Below are positions 5,432 through 12,137 of a DNA stretch of 13,637 nucleotides, in pieces. Positions within the stretch are counted from its first letter, which is position 1, and each line of letters opens with the position of its first letter. The stretch lies in the NCBI RefSeq assembly GCF_042434745.1, contig NZ_JBHLSS010000029.1, one strand, 5' to 3'. The stretch comes from Azotobacter paspali. Lineage in GTDB: Bacteria > Pseudomonadota > Gammaproteobacteria > Pseudomonadales > Pseudomonadaceae. The notes under the pieces were generated by a model. That model saw only the letters and a list, made by a program, of their open reading frames with translations. It had not been told where the DNA came from and made no database searches. Position numbers and translations under genes: made by a program.

Positions 5432-7402
5432 ATGATCGATACCCTGCTGATCGCCAATCGCGGCGAGATCGCCTGCCGGGTGATGCGTAGCGCCAGGGCC
5501 CTGGGCATCCGCACGGTGGCCGTGCACAGCGCCATCGACCGCCACGCCCGGCATGTGCGCGAGGCCGACCTGGCGGTGGATCTGGGCGGCGCCAAGCCGG
5601 CGGAGAGCTACCTGCGGATCGACGGAATCGTCGCCGCCGCCCGCGAGAGCGGCGCCCAGGCCATCCATCCGGGCTATGGCTTTTTGTCCGAGAGCGCTGA
5701 CTTCGCCCGTGCCTGCGAGGCCGCCGGGCTGATCTTCCTCGGCCCGCCGGCCACGGCCATCGAGGCGATGGGCAGCAAGTCCGCTGCCAAGGCGCTGATG
5801 GAGGCGGCCGGCGTGCCGCTGGTGCCCGGCTACCACGGCGCGGCGCAGGATTTCGAGACCTTCCGCGCCGCCGCCGAAACCATCGGCTACCCGGTGCTGC
5901 TCAAGGCCGCCGCCGGCGGCGGCGGCAAGGGCATGAAGGTAATCGAGCGCGAGGCCGGACTGGCCGAAGCCTTGGACTCCGCCCGGCGCGAAGCCCAGGC
6001 CGCCTTCGGCGAAGCGCGCATGCTGGTCGAGAAATACCTGGAGAAGCCGCGCCACGTGGAGATCCAGGTGTTCGCCGACCGCCACGGCAACTGCCTGTAC
6101 CTCAACGAGCGCGACTGCTCGATCCAGCGCCGCCACCAGAAGGTGGTCGAGGAAGCGCCGGCGCCCGGCCTGTCGCCCGCGTTGCGCCGGGCCATGGGCG
6201 AGGCGGCGGTGAGGGCGGCGCAGGCCATCGGCTACGTCGGCGCCGGTACCGTGGAGTTTTTGCTGGATGCGCGCGGCGAATTCTTCTTCATGGAGATGAA
6301 CACCCGCCTGCAGGTCGAGCACCCGGTCACCGAGGCGATCACCGGCCTCGACCTGGTCGCCTGGCAGATCCGCGTGGCCCGCGGCGAACCGCTGCCGATC
6401 GGCCAGCACGAGGTGCCGCTGCGCGGCCACGCCATCGAGGTGCGCCTCTATGCGGAAGACCCGGAGCACGACTTCCTGCCGGCCAGCGGCCCCCTGCGGC
6501 TGTATCGCGAGCCGGCCGCCGGGCCGGGCCGGCGGGTCGACAGCGGGGTGGCCGAGGGCGATGCGGTGTCACCGTTCTACGACCCCCTGCTGGCCAAGCT
6601 GATCGCCTGGGGCGAAAACCGCGAGGAAGCGCGCCAGCGCCTGCTGGCCATGCTCGCGGAAACCGCGGTCGGCGGCGTCAGGACCAACCTGGCCTTCCTG
6701 CGCCGCCTGCTCGCCCATCCGGCCTTCGCCGGCGCCGAGCTGGACACCGGCTTCATCGCCCGCCACCGGGAAGCCTTGCTGCCGCCGCATCGGGAACTGC
6801 CGGACGCCTTCTGGCGCCTGGCCGCCAGCGCCTGGATGCGCAGCGGGACGGCACGCCGGCGCGAAGACGACCTGCAATCGCCCTGGAGTGCCGGCGACGG
6901 CTGGCGCGCCGGGTTGCCGGCACAGATCGATTTGCATCTGAGCTGCCAGGGTGTCGAGCGCTGGGCGCGCGCTGGCGACGATATCGAGCTGCGGGGCGAA
7001 TGGCTTTCCTGTGGGAGCGGATTCATCCGCGACGGCGGTTTCGCGGACGAATCCGTTCCCAGGGTGCGACAGCGCCTGCGCGCCATCCGCCGGGACGACA
7101 GCCTGTACCTGGAATGGGACGGCGAACTGCACGCCGTCGGCCGCGTCGACCCGCTCGCCGAGACCGAAGCGGGGCAGGCCCACCACAGCGGCCTGAGCGC
7201 GCCGATGAACGGCAGCATCGTCCGCGTGCTGGTCGAGGCCGGCCAGAAGGTCGAGGCCGGCGCGCCGCTGGTGGTGCTGGAAGCGATGAAGATGGAGCAC
7301 AGCATCCGCGCGCCGCGGGCCGGCGTGGTCAAGGGCCTGTACTGCCACGAGGGCGAACTGGTCGGCGAGGGCGCGGTGCTGGTGGAGCTGGAGGAGGCCT
7401 GA
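5432..7402 (+). CDS. liuD: 3-methylcrotonyl-CoA carboxylase, biotin-containing (alpha) subunit, with an internal REP
   Basis: LiuD carboxylates its own biotin with ATP and bicarbonate and delivers it to LiuB. Residue numbers are from the ATG at 5432, chosen because AGGAG (5419-5423) lies 8 bases before it; the ATG at 5426, overlapping liuC, is only 2 bases from it. The product has 656 residues. Domains: biotin carboxylase (about 1-445) with LIANRGEIACRV, the ATP-grasp loop KAAAGGGGKGMKV (from 158) and EMNTRLQVEHPVTE (288-301, with catalytic-type Arg292 and Glu296); a BT linker domain (about 460-580); and a BCCP domain with EAMKM, where Lys620 receives biotin. Within the BT domain, residues about 526-544 (CGSGFIRDGGFADESVPR) are encoded by an in-frame REP palindrome, and as I recall the P. 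aeruginosa protein this region looks different and shorter there. The extreme 3' end is part of a 157-bp tandem repeat. Confidence 0.96.
   Translation: MIDTLLIANRGEIACRVMRSARALGIRTVAVHSAIDRHARHVREADLAVDLGGAKPAESYLRIDGIVAAARESGAQAIHPGYGFLSESADFARACEAAGLIFLGPPATAIEAMGSKSAAKALMEAAGVPLVPGYHGAAQDFETFRAAAETIGYPVLLKAAAGGGGKGMKVIEREAGLAEALDSARREAQAAFGEARMLVEKYLEKPRHVEIQVFADRHGNCLYLNERDCSIQRRHQKVVEEAPAPGLSPALRRAMGEAAVRAAQAIGYVGAGTVEFLLDARGEFFFMEMNTRLQVEHPVTEAITGLDLVAWQIRVARGEPLPIGQHEVPLRGHAIEVRLYAEDPEHDFLPASGPLRLYREPAAGPGRRVDSGVAEGDAVSPFYDPLLAKLIAWGENREEARQRLLAMLAETAVGGVRTNLAFLRRLLAHPAFAGAELDTGFIARHREALLPPHRELPDAFWRLAASAWMRSGTARRREDDLQSPWSAGDGWRAGLPAQIDLHLSCQGVERWARAGDDIELRGEWLSCGSGFIRDGGFADESVPRVRQRLRAIRRDDSLYLEWDGELHAVGRVDPLAETEAGQAHHSGLSAPMNGSIVRVLVEAGQKVEAGAPLVVLEAMKMEHSIRAPRAGVVKGLYCHEGELVGEGAVLVELEEA
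7008..7063. repeat. REP palindrome inserted in frame inside liuD
   Basis: CCTGTGGGAGCGGATTCATC (7008-7027) and onward to 7032 pairs with TCGCGGACGAATCCGTTCCC (7041-7060) and AGG, giving arms of about 22 bp with few mismatches. GTGGGAGCGGATTCATCCGCG is the familiar Pseudomonas REP head and palindrome, and it resembles the arms of the element at 4528-4598. It lies wholly inside the liuD reading frame, keeps that frame open and codes for the Gly/Ser/Phe-rich stretch between the biotin carboxylase and BCCP domains. Confidence 0.85.
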
Positions 7403-7427
7403 AGCTGGGTAGGCGTTCGCCGGCCTT

Positions 7428-7511
7428 GGTAGGGTGGGCAACTCGCGCAGCGATTGCCCACCGTCGAGCCCGCATGCCGGTGGACAAGGCTGCGCCGTTG
7501 TCCACCCTACC
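7428..7511. repeat. REPIN copy 1 (GGTAGGGTGG-terminated, 84 bp)
   Basis: The ends are perfect 10-bp inverted repeats: GGTAGGGTGG (7428-7437) and CCACCCTACC (7502-7511). Inside are two hairpins, GGTGGGCAA/TTGCCCACC on the left and GGTGGACAA/TTGTCCACC on the right. Two REPs facing each other with GTAG heads is the definition of a REPIN, a non-autonomous element moved by RAYT transposases. No RAYT gene is in this window. Confidence 0.85.
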
Positions 7512-7584
7512 AGATTGGTCGGCGAGGGCGCGGTGCTGGTGGAGCTGGAGGAGGCCTGAAGCTGGGTAGGCGTTCGCCAGCCTT

Positions 7585-7668
7585 GGTAGGGTGGGCAACT
7601 CGCGCAGCGATTGCCCACCGTCGAGCCCGCATGCCGGTGGACAAGGCTGCGCCGTTGTCCACCCTACC
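7585..7668. repeat. REPIN copy 2 (84 bp)
   Basis: This element has the same sequence and terminal GGTAGGGTGG/CCACCCTACC repeats as the copy 157 bases upstream, carried along in the tandem duplication. It is complete. Confidence 0.85.
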
Positions 7669-7741
7669 AGAGTGGTCGGCGAGGGCACGCCGCTGGTGGA
7701 GCTGGAGTAAGCCTGAAGCTGGGTAGGTGTTCGCCGGCCTT

Positions 7742-7794
7742 GGTAGGGTGGGCAACTCGCGCAGCGATTGCCCACCGTCGAGCCCGCATGCCGG
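7742..7794. repeat. REPIN copy 3, truncated after the first hairpin
   Basis: The left end GGTAGGGTGG and the GGTGGGCAA/TTGCCCACC hairpin are present. Homology to the other copies stops after GCATGCCGG at 7794, so the right-hand REP and its CCACCCTACC end are missing. Confidence 0.8.
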
Positions 7795-7825
7795 CGCACT
7801 GCCGGACCGGAGCTGGATGACTGGT

Positions 7826-7900
7826 GGGTGGAAAATCCGTGTAGCGATCTTTCACCCTTTTCGATATTTCGGTGGAAAAGGCCGGCGGCCGTTTTTCACC
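7826..7900. repeat. REPIN-like hairpin pair (GGTGGAAAA subtype) just before liuE
   Basis: Left hairpin: GGGTGGAAAATC (7826-7837) with GATCTTTCACCC (7846-7857), 10 of 12 positions paired. Right hairpin: GGTGGAAAAG (7871-7880) with GTTTTTCACC (7891-7900), plus an inner GGCC/GGCC pair. The layout and core sequence match the element between liuA and liuB (2804-2888), but this copy is more degenerate. It ends 18 bases before the liuE start. Together with the tandem units, it accounts for almost all of the 516-base liuD-liuE gap, in which I see no gene. Confidence 0.7.
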
Positions 7901-7918
7901 CCGCGCAGAGGTCATGCC

Positions 7919-8821
7919 ATGACACTGCCCCCCCACGTCCGCCTGGTCGAAGTCGGCCCGCGCGATGGCCTGCAGAACGAGAAACGGCCGCTCGGCCTGG
8001 CCGACAAGGTGCGCCTGGTCGACGACCTGAGCGCCGCCGGCCTGGAATACATCGAAGCCGGCAGCTTCGTCTCGCCCAAGTGGGTGCCGCAGATGGCCGA
8101 CAGCGCCGAGGTGTTCGCCGGCATCCGCCGCAAACCCGGCGTGGTCTACGCGGCGCTGACCCCCAATCTCAAGGGCTTCGAGGCCGCGCTGGAGGCCGGC
8201 GTCGGGGAGGTGGCGGTGTTCGCCGCCGCCTCCGAGAGCTTTTCGCAGAAGAACATCGACTGCTCGATCGCCGAGAGCCTGGCGCGCTTCGTGCCGGTGC
8301 TGGACGCCGCCCGCGCGCACGGCGTCCGGGTTCGCGGCTATGTTTCCTGCGTGCTCGGCTGCCCCTACGAGGGCGAGGTGGCGCCGCGGCGGGTCGCCGA
8401 GGTGGCCCGCGAGCTGTTCGCCATGGGCTGCCACGAGATATCCCTCGGCGACACCATCGGCACCGGCACCGCCGGCAAGGCCCGCGCGCTGTTCGAGGTG
8501 GTCGGCCGCGAGATCCCGCGCGAGCGGCTGGCCGGGCACTTTCACGACACCTACGGGCAGGCGCTGGCGAATGTGTATGCGAGCCTCCTGGAGGGCATCG
8601 CGGTGTTCGACGCCGCGGTCGCCGGCCTCGGCGGCTGCCCCTACGCCAGGGGCGCCAGCGGCAACCTGGCCAGCGAGGACCTGCTGTATTTGCTGAACGG
8701 CCTGGGCATCCACACCGGCATCGACCTCGACCGGCTGATCGCCGCCGGCGAGCGGATCTGCGCCGTGCTCGGCCGGGACAACGGCTCGCGGGTAGCTGGG
8801 GCGCGGCGCGGAGCCTCGTAG
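7919..8821 (+). CDS. liuE: Hydroxymethylglutaryl-CoA lyase
   Basis: LiuE cleaves HMG-CoA into acetoacetate and acetyl-CoA, the last step of leucine degradation. The 300-residue TIM-barrel protein starts with VRLVEVGPRDGLQNEKRP, whose Arg-Asp pair contacts the metal and substrate. It continues with GYVSCVLGCPYEGEV and SLGDTIGTGTAG, then AGHFHDTYGQALANVYASLL with metal ligands His207 and His209. The HMG-CoA lyase signature VAGLGGCPYARGASGN carries the catalytic Cys240. Length and motifs are complete. AGAGG (7907-7911) lies 7 bases before the ATG. An ATG at 7914 is out of frame and closes at once. The last few residues (VAGARRGAS) are low in conservation. It is the last gene of the operon, followed by a stem-loop at 8840. 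Confidence 0.96.
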   Translation: MTLPPHVRLVEVGPRDGLQNEKRPLGLADKVRLVDDLSAAGLEYIEAGSFVSPKWVPQMADSAEVFAGIRRKPGVVYAALTPNLKGFEAALEAGVGEVAVFAAASESFSQKNIDCSIAESLARFVPVLDAARAHGVRVRGYVSCVLGCPYEGEVAPRRVAEVARELFAMGCHEISLGDTIGTGTAGKARALFEVVGREIPRERLAGHFHDTYGQALANVYASLLEGIAVFDAAVAGLGGCPYARGASGNLASEDLLYLLNGLGIHTGIDLDRLIAAGERICAVLGRDNGSRVAGARRGAS

Positions 8822-8839
8822 CCATCCGATCCTCTATCG

Positions 8840-8864
8840 CCTCTCCCCCATTTGGTGGGAGAGG
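8840..8864. terminator. Stem-loop between convergent liuE and the AbrB-family gene
   Basis: CCTCTCCC (8840-8847) pairs perfectly with GGGAGAGG (8857-8864), and CCA/TGG can extend the stem inward. A second GGGGGAGAGG follows at 8870-8878. The structure sits exactly between two convergent genes, so a bidirectional terminator role is reasonable. There is no U-run, and CCTCTCCC-type inverted repeats are also common dispersed repeats in GC-rich proteobacteria. Confidence 0.45.
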
Positions 8865-8894
8865 GGCTGGGGGAGAGGGAATGGCTCGCCGGCT

Positions 8895-9989
8895 TCACTC
8901 CCGCGCCGCCAGCTCCCCGTCCTTGCCGATCCCCAGCCGCTCGCTGCACAGGCAGAACACCGGCGCCGCCAGGAACAGCACCAGCAGCAGGCGCAGCACC
9001 TGCATCGCGGTGACCAGCGGCACCAGCAGGTGCAGCGCCTCGGCGGTGAGGCTCATCTCGGCGATGCCGCCGGGCACCATGCCGAGCAGCAGGGCACGCG
9101 CGTCCAAGCCCGAGGCCCAGCTCATGGCCAGGGCGATGGGCAGGGCGATAAGGATCGCCGCCAGCGTCGTCAGCAGGGTGCGCAGCAGGAAGGCCGGGGC
9201 GCGGCGGAAGAAGGCGCGATCGAAGTGGCAGCCCAGGGTGCTGCCGACCAGCCACTGGCCGAACGGGCCGGCACCGTCCGGCAGACCGATGCGCAGGTCG
9301 AAGGCGATGCTGCACAGGCCGCTGACCAGCAGGGCGCCGAGCTGCCAGGCATTGGGGAAGTTGCGGCGCTGGAAGAGCAGGGCGAGCAGGCCGCCGAGGG
9401 CGAACAGCAGGACCAGCCAGGCGGCGTCGGGGCCGGGATGGGCGATGCCGGCGGCCTGCCCGCCGGCGAACAGCCAGGCATAGGCGGCGGGGATGCCGAG
9501 CAGCACCACGAACATGCGCAGGCTCTGCGCGGCGGCCACGTTCTGCAGGACGGCGCCGTGCCGGCCGCCGAGGTTGACCATCTCGTTGGCGCCGCCAGGC
9601 ATGCTGGCGAAGTAGGCGGTGGCGAAGCTCTCGCCGTAGCGGCGGTGCAGGAGGATGCCGAAGATGCTGGCGAGCAGGGTCAGCAGGGTGCCGAGCAGCA
9701 CCAGGCCGAGGTGGGCGAGGATCTGTTCCAGCACCGCGCGGTTGAAGTGCAGGCCGATGCCGATGCCGAGAATCCACTGGCCGGCCTTGACGCCGTGCGG
9801 CACGGCGCCGCTCGGACAGCCGAGACAGCGCAGCGCCGCGACGCCGAGCAGCGAACCGATCATCCAGGGCAGTGGCCAGCCAAGCGACTGGGCGAGCCAG
9901 CCGCCGAGGGCGCCGGCCAGCGGGGTGAGGATCCAGGGGCGGCAGTGGGCCGCCAGGTTCGCGAGGGAGGGGGGAACGCCGAAGGTCAC
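8895..9989 (-). CDS. AbrB-family (COG3180-type) integral membrane protein
   Basis: This 364-residue, very hydrophobic inner-membrane protein probably has about ten helices. It shows a clear internal duplication: QWILGIGIGLHFNRA (71-85) and SMPGGANEM (129-137) in the first half recur as QWLVGSTLGCHFDRA (245-259) and MVPGGIAEM (304-312) in the second half. This two-repeat layout and the PGG-x-x-EM motif define the AbrB membrane family, often misannotated as 'ammonia monooxygenase' or 'AbrB transcriptional regulator'. It is unrelated to the Bacillus DNA-binding AbrB. The function is not established; a transporter or regulator of metabolite export is plausible. It starts at GTG (9989-9987) with GAGG upstream. 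It lies 106 bases downstream of tctC on the same strand, so it is probably co-transcribed with the tricarboxylate transporter genes. Confidence 0.85.
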   Translation of the reverse strand: MTFGVPPSLANLAAHCRPWILTPLAGALGGWLAQSLGWPLPWMIGSLLGVAALRCLGCPSGAVPHGVKAGQWILGIGIGLHFNRAVLEQILAHLGLVLLGTLLTLLASIFGILLHRRYGESFATAYFASMPGGANEMVNLGGRHGAVLQNVAAAQSLRMFVVLLGIPAAYAWLFAGGQAAGIAHPGPDAAWLVLLFALGGLLALLFQRRNFPNAWQLGALLVSGLCSIAFDLRIGLPDGAGPFGQWLVGSTLGCHFDRAFFRRAPAFLLRTLLTTLAAILIALPIALAMSWASGLDARALLLGMVPGGIAEMSLTAEALHLLVPLVTAMQVLRLLLVLFLAAPVFCLCSERLGIGKDGELAARE

Positions 9990-10095
9990 GGTAGGTCCTC
10001 GTGCAGGAGCGCCGGCGCGCGCTGCCCGAGGCGGCGCTGGGGCGTGGGGTGGGGATGTCGGGCGGCTACGCGGGTGGCGGGCAGCGGCGGCCGGC

Positions 10096-11073
10096 TCAAC
10101 GGATCAGGCCGAAGTTCCGAGCCATTTCCCGATAGCGGGCGACCTTCTGCCGGACATGCGCCTCCAGAGCTTCGCCGGTCAGGGCATAGGGGAACAGCTC
10201 GTAGCGGTCGCGCAGGCGGGCGAAGTCCTCGGAGGCGAGCAGGCGGTCGAAGGCGTCCTTCCAGCGCCGGTAGTCGGCATTGCTCACCCCGGGCCCCATG
10301 TAGAGACCGCGCAGCACCGGCCAGACCACGTCGTAGCCCAGCTCGCGGGCGGTCGGGATGGCGGCCATCGCCGGCTCGTCCAGGCGCTGTTCGGCGAACA
10401 CCACCAGCAGGCGGATGGCGCCGCCGTTCAGGTGCGGCATGGAGTCGGAGATGTCGGTACTGCCCACCTGCACGTGGCCGGCGACCAGCGCCGTGGAGAT
10501 TTCCCCGCCGCCCTCCAGGGCGATGTAGTGCAGCTCGCGCGGGTCGATGCCGGCCAGCCGGGCGAGCAGGGCGAGCTGCATCCAGTCCTGGCTGCCGACG
10601 GTACCGGAGGCGCCGATCACCACCGAGTCGGGGTCCTTCCTGAGCGCCGCGAGCAGATCGTCCAGGGTCTTGTAGGGCGAGTCGGCGCGTACCGCCAGGG
10701 CGCCGTAGCTGGTGCCGATCACCGCCAGCCAGCGCACCGCGCTCTCGTCGAAGCGGCCGAACTTGCCCAGGGCGATGTTCAGCAGCGAACCGCTGGAGAA
10801 GGTGACCAGGGTGTCGGGCTCGGCCGGCCGCTGCGCGGCGATGGTGTTGTAGGCCACCGCGCCGACCCCGCCCGGCATGTAGGCGAGGCGCAGCGGCTGG
10901 CGGGTCAGGCCGGCCTCCTGCAGCGCTTCGCGCGCCAGCTTGCAGACCAGGTCGAAGCCGCCGCCGCTGGCCGCCGGGACTATGCATTCCGCGGCGTGCG
11001 ATTCGGCGGCCCGGGCGCTGCACAGCAGCAGCGCGGCGGCCGCCAGCAGGACGCGACGGATCGATGGGCCCAT
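10096..11073 (-). CDS. TctC-family periplasmic solute-binding protein (intact copy)
   Basis: This 325-residue substrate-binding protein belongs to a tripartite tricarboxylate transporter. It would bind a carboxylate such as citrate in the periplasm and hand it to TctA/TctB. Residues 1-27 form a signal peptide (RR, a run of Leu/Ala, then SHA-AEC). The mature start ECIVPAASGGGFDLVCKL, the YMPGGVGAVAYNTIAAQRP loop, SSGSLLNIALGKFGRFDE and GASGTVGSQDWMQ are TctC hallmarks. The chosen ATG (11073-11071) has AGGAGA about 6 bases upstream. The open frame continues further upstream, but that part does not resemble TctC. It is paralogous to the broken copy at 12138-13014. No intact tctB or tctA is in the window, so its membrane partner must lie elsewhere, be the AbrB-family neighbour, or be lost. 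Confidence 0.92.
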   Translation of the reverse strand: MGPSIRRVLLAAAALLLCSARAAESHAAECIVPAASGGGFDLVCKLAREALQEAGLTRQPLRLAYMPGGVGAVAYNTIAAQRPAEPDTLVTFSSGSLLNIALGKFGRFDESAVRWLAVIGTSYGALAVRADSPYKTLDDLLAALRKDPDSVVIGASGTVGSQDWMQLALLARLAGIDPRELHYIALEGGGEISTALVAGHVQVGSTDISDSMPHLNGGAIRLLVVFAEQRLDEPAMAAIPTARELGYDVVWPVLRGLYMGPGVSNADYRRWKDAFDRLLASEDFARLRDRYELFPYALTGEALEAHVRQKVARYREMARNFGLIR

Positions 11074-11163
11074 AGGTGTCTCCTCTACTGCGGTGCATGG
11101 GCGGGCGCTCGGCCGGCTGGAGGCCGAAAGGCACAGGATACGGGGCGGGCGGCCTCGTGTCCC

Positions 11164-11191
11164 CTCTCCCCGGTCCTCTCTCCGGGGAGAG
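11164..11191. terminator. Perfect 10-bp stem-loop between the tctA relic and tctC
   Basis: CTCTCCCCGG (11164-11173) pairs perfectly with CCGGGGAGAG (11182-11191) around an 8-base loop, in the 140-base gap between the tctA relic's final TGA and the tctC start. It could terminate minus-strand transcription from tctA, but no U-run follows. The CTCTCCCC core resembles the stem-loop at 8840-8864, so it may be a dispersed repeat. Confidence 0.4.
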
Positions 11192-11213
11192 CGGGGGAAA
11201 GCCGCGCGGCCGC

Positions 11214-12137
11214 TCATTCCGCCAGGGCGGCCGCCGCGGCCCAGCGGGCGGCGCGGTGGCGCCAGATGTGCAGCAGCGGCAGGACCAGCATCAGCGCGAT
11301 CAGCGCCTAGGTGCCTTGGCTGATGCCGCTTTTCCAGAGGATGTCCAACTCGCCGCTGGAGATCGACAGGGCGCGGCGCAGGTTTTCCTCCATGTGGCCG
11401 CCGAGGATGAAGCCGAGCAGCAGCGGCGACAGCGGGAAATCCAGCTTGCGCAGGAAATAGCCGAGGATGCCCACGGCGACCATCAGCAGCAGGTCGAAGG
11501 CAGTGGCATGCACAGCGTAAACGCCGATCCCGGTGACGATCACGATCGCCGGCGCCAGCGCCCAGTTCGGCGTGGCGAGGATGCGGGTGAACAGCTTGAT
11601 CATCGGCACGTTGAGCACCAGCAGCATCAGGTCGGCGACGAACAGCGAGGCGATCAGCTCCCAGACCAGCCTCGGCTCGTTCTGGAACAGCAGCGGGCCG
11701 GGAGTGATGTTGTAGAGGGTCAGCGCGCCAAGCATCACCGCCGTGGTGCCCGAGCCGGGCACGCCGAGGGTCAGCATCGGCACCATGTTGCCGCAGCAGG
11801 AGGCGCCGATAGCCGTCTCCGGGACGGCCAGGCCGCGTAGGTCGCCCTTGCCGAACTGCGCGTCGGCGCCGGCCAGGCGTTTCTCCGTCGAATAGGCCAG
11901 GGCGCTGGCCAGGGTGCCGCCGGCGCCGGGCAGCACGCCGAAGATGAAGCCGCTGAGCGAGCAGCGCAGGTTGACCATGAACACCCGGCGCGCCTCGTCG
12001 AGGTTGAACAGCATGCGCCCGGTGGCCTGGACCGCTTGGTGGCCGTGGTGGGTCTTCTCCAGCAACAGGAGGATCTTGCTGACCGAGAACAGGCCGAGCA
12101 CCAGGACCACGAACTGGATGCCGTCGGCGACGTTCGC
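11214..12137 (-). pseudogene. tctA: tctA relic: C-terminal half of the large membrane subunit, with an internal amber codon
   Basis: The minus strand from about 12137 reads ANVADGIQFVVLVLGLFSVS, then FGVLPGAGGTLASALAYSTE, ETAIGASCCGNMVPMLTLGV, MLGALTLYNITPGPLLF and FILGGHMEENLRRALSIS. These are the second-half motifs of TctA, the large multi-pass channel subunit of tripartite tricarboxylate transporters. Roughly the first 200 or more residues are missing: upstream the sequence abuts the tctC copy in another frame. A TAG at 11309-11307 interrupts the end where TctA proteins usually have Trp (ISQGT-stop-ALIALMLVLPLL). Beyond it 30 more hydrophobic and basic residues run to a TGA at 11216-11214. 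The open stretch from an ATG at 12110 is 267 codons, but a half-TctA is not expected to work. tctB, normally between tctC and tctA, is absent. Confidence 0.85.

Larger units (their letters stand above)
7360..7794 (+). repeat. 157-bp tandem repeat (2.8 copies) containing the liuD 3' end plus a REPIN
   Basis: The unit recurs with an exact 157-base period: 7360-7516, 7517-7673 and a truncated third copy 7674-7794. Each unit starts with GGTCGGCGAGGGC, the codons for the last residues of LiuD and its stop, then about 25 bases of spacer, then a REPIN. Copies 1 and 2 differ at only about two positions inside the unit, so that duplication is recent. Copy 3 is more diverged in the coding part (GTPLVELE followed by TAA, against GAVLVELEEA and TGA) and stops after the first REP hairpin. 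Copies 2 and 3 lie after the liuD stop and are not translated as part of liuD. Confidence 0.95.

Noticed and set aside
5327..7618. Long minus-strand open frames opposite liuD
   Set aside because: These are antisense shadows of a strongly conserved biotin carboxylase and have no recognisable protein features or start signals.
7360..7794. Regular repeat array that might suggest CRISPR
   Set aside because: The period is 157 bp with no unique spacers between repeats. The units are head-to-tail copies containing the liuD end and a REPIN, so it is a tandem duplication.
7454..7820. Short plus-strand open frames within the tandem repeat
   Set aside because: They arise from the repeated REPIN DNA, have low-complexity Arg/Pro/Gly composition and lack ribosome-binding sites.
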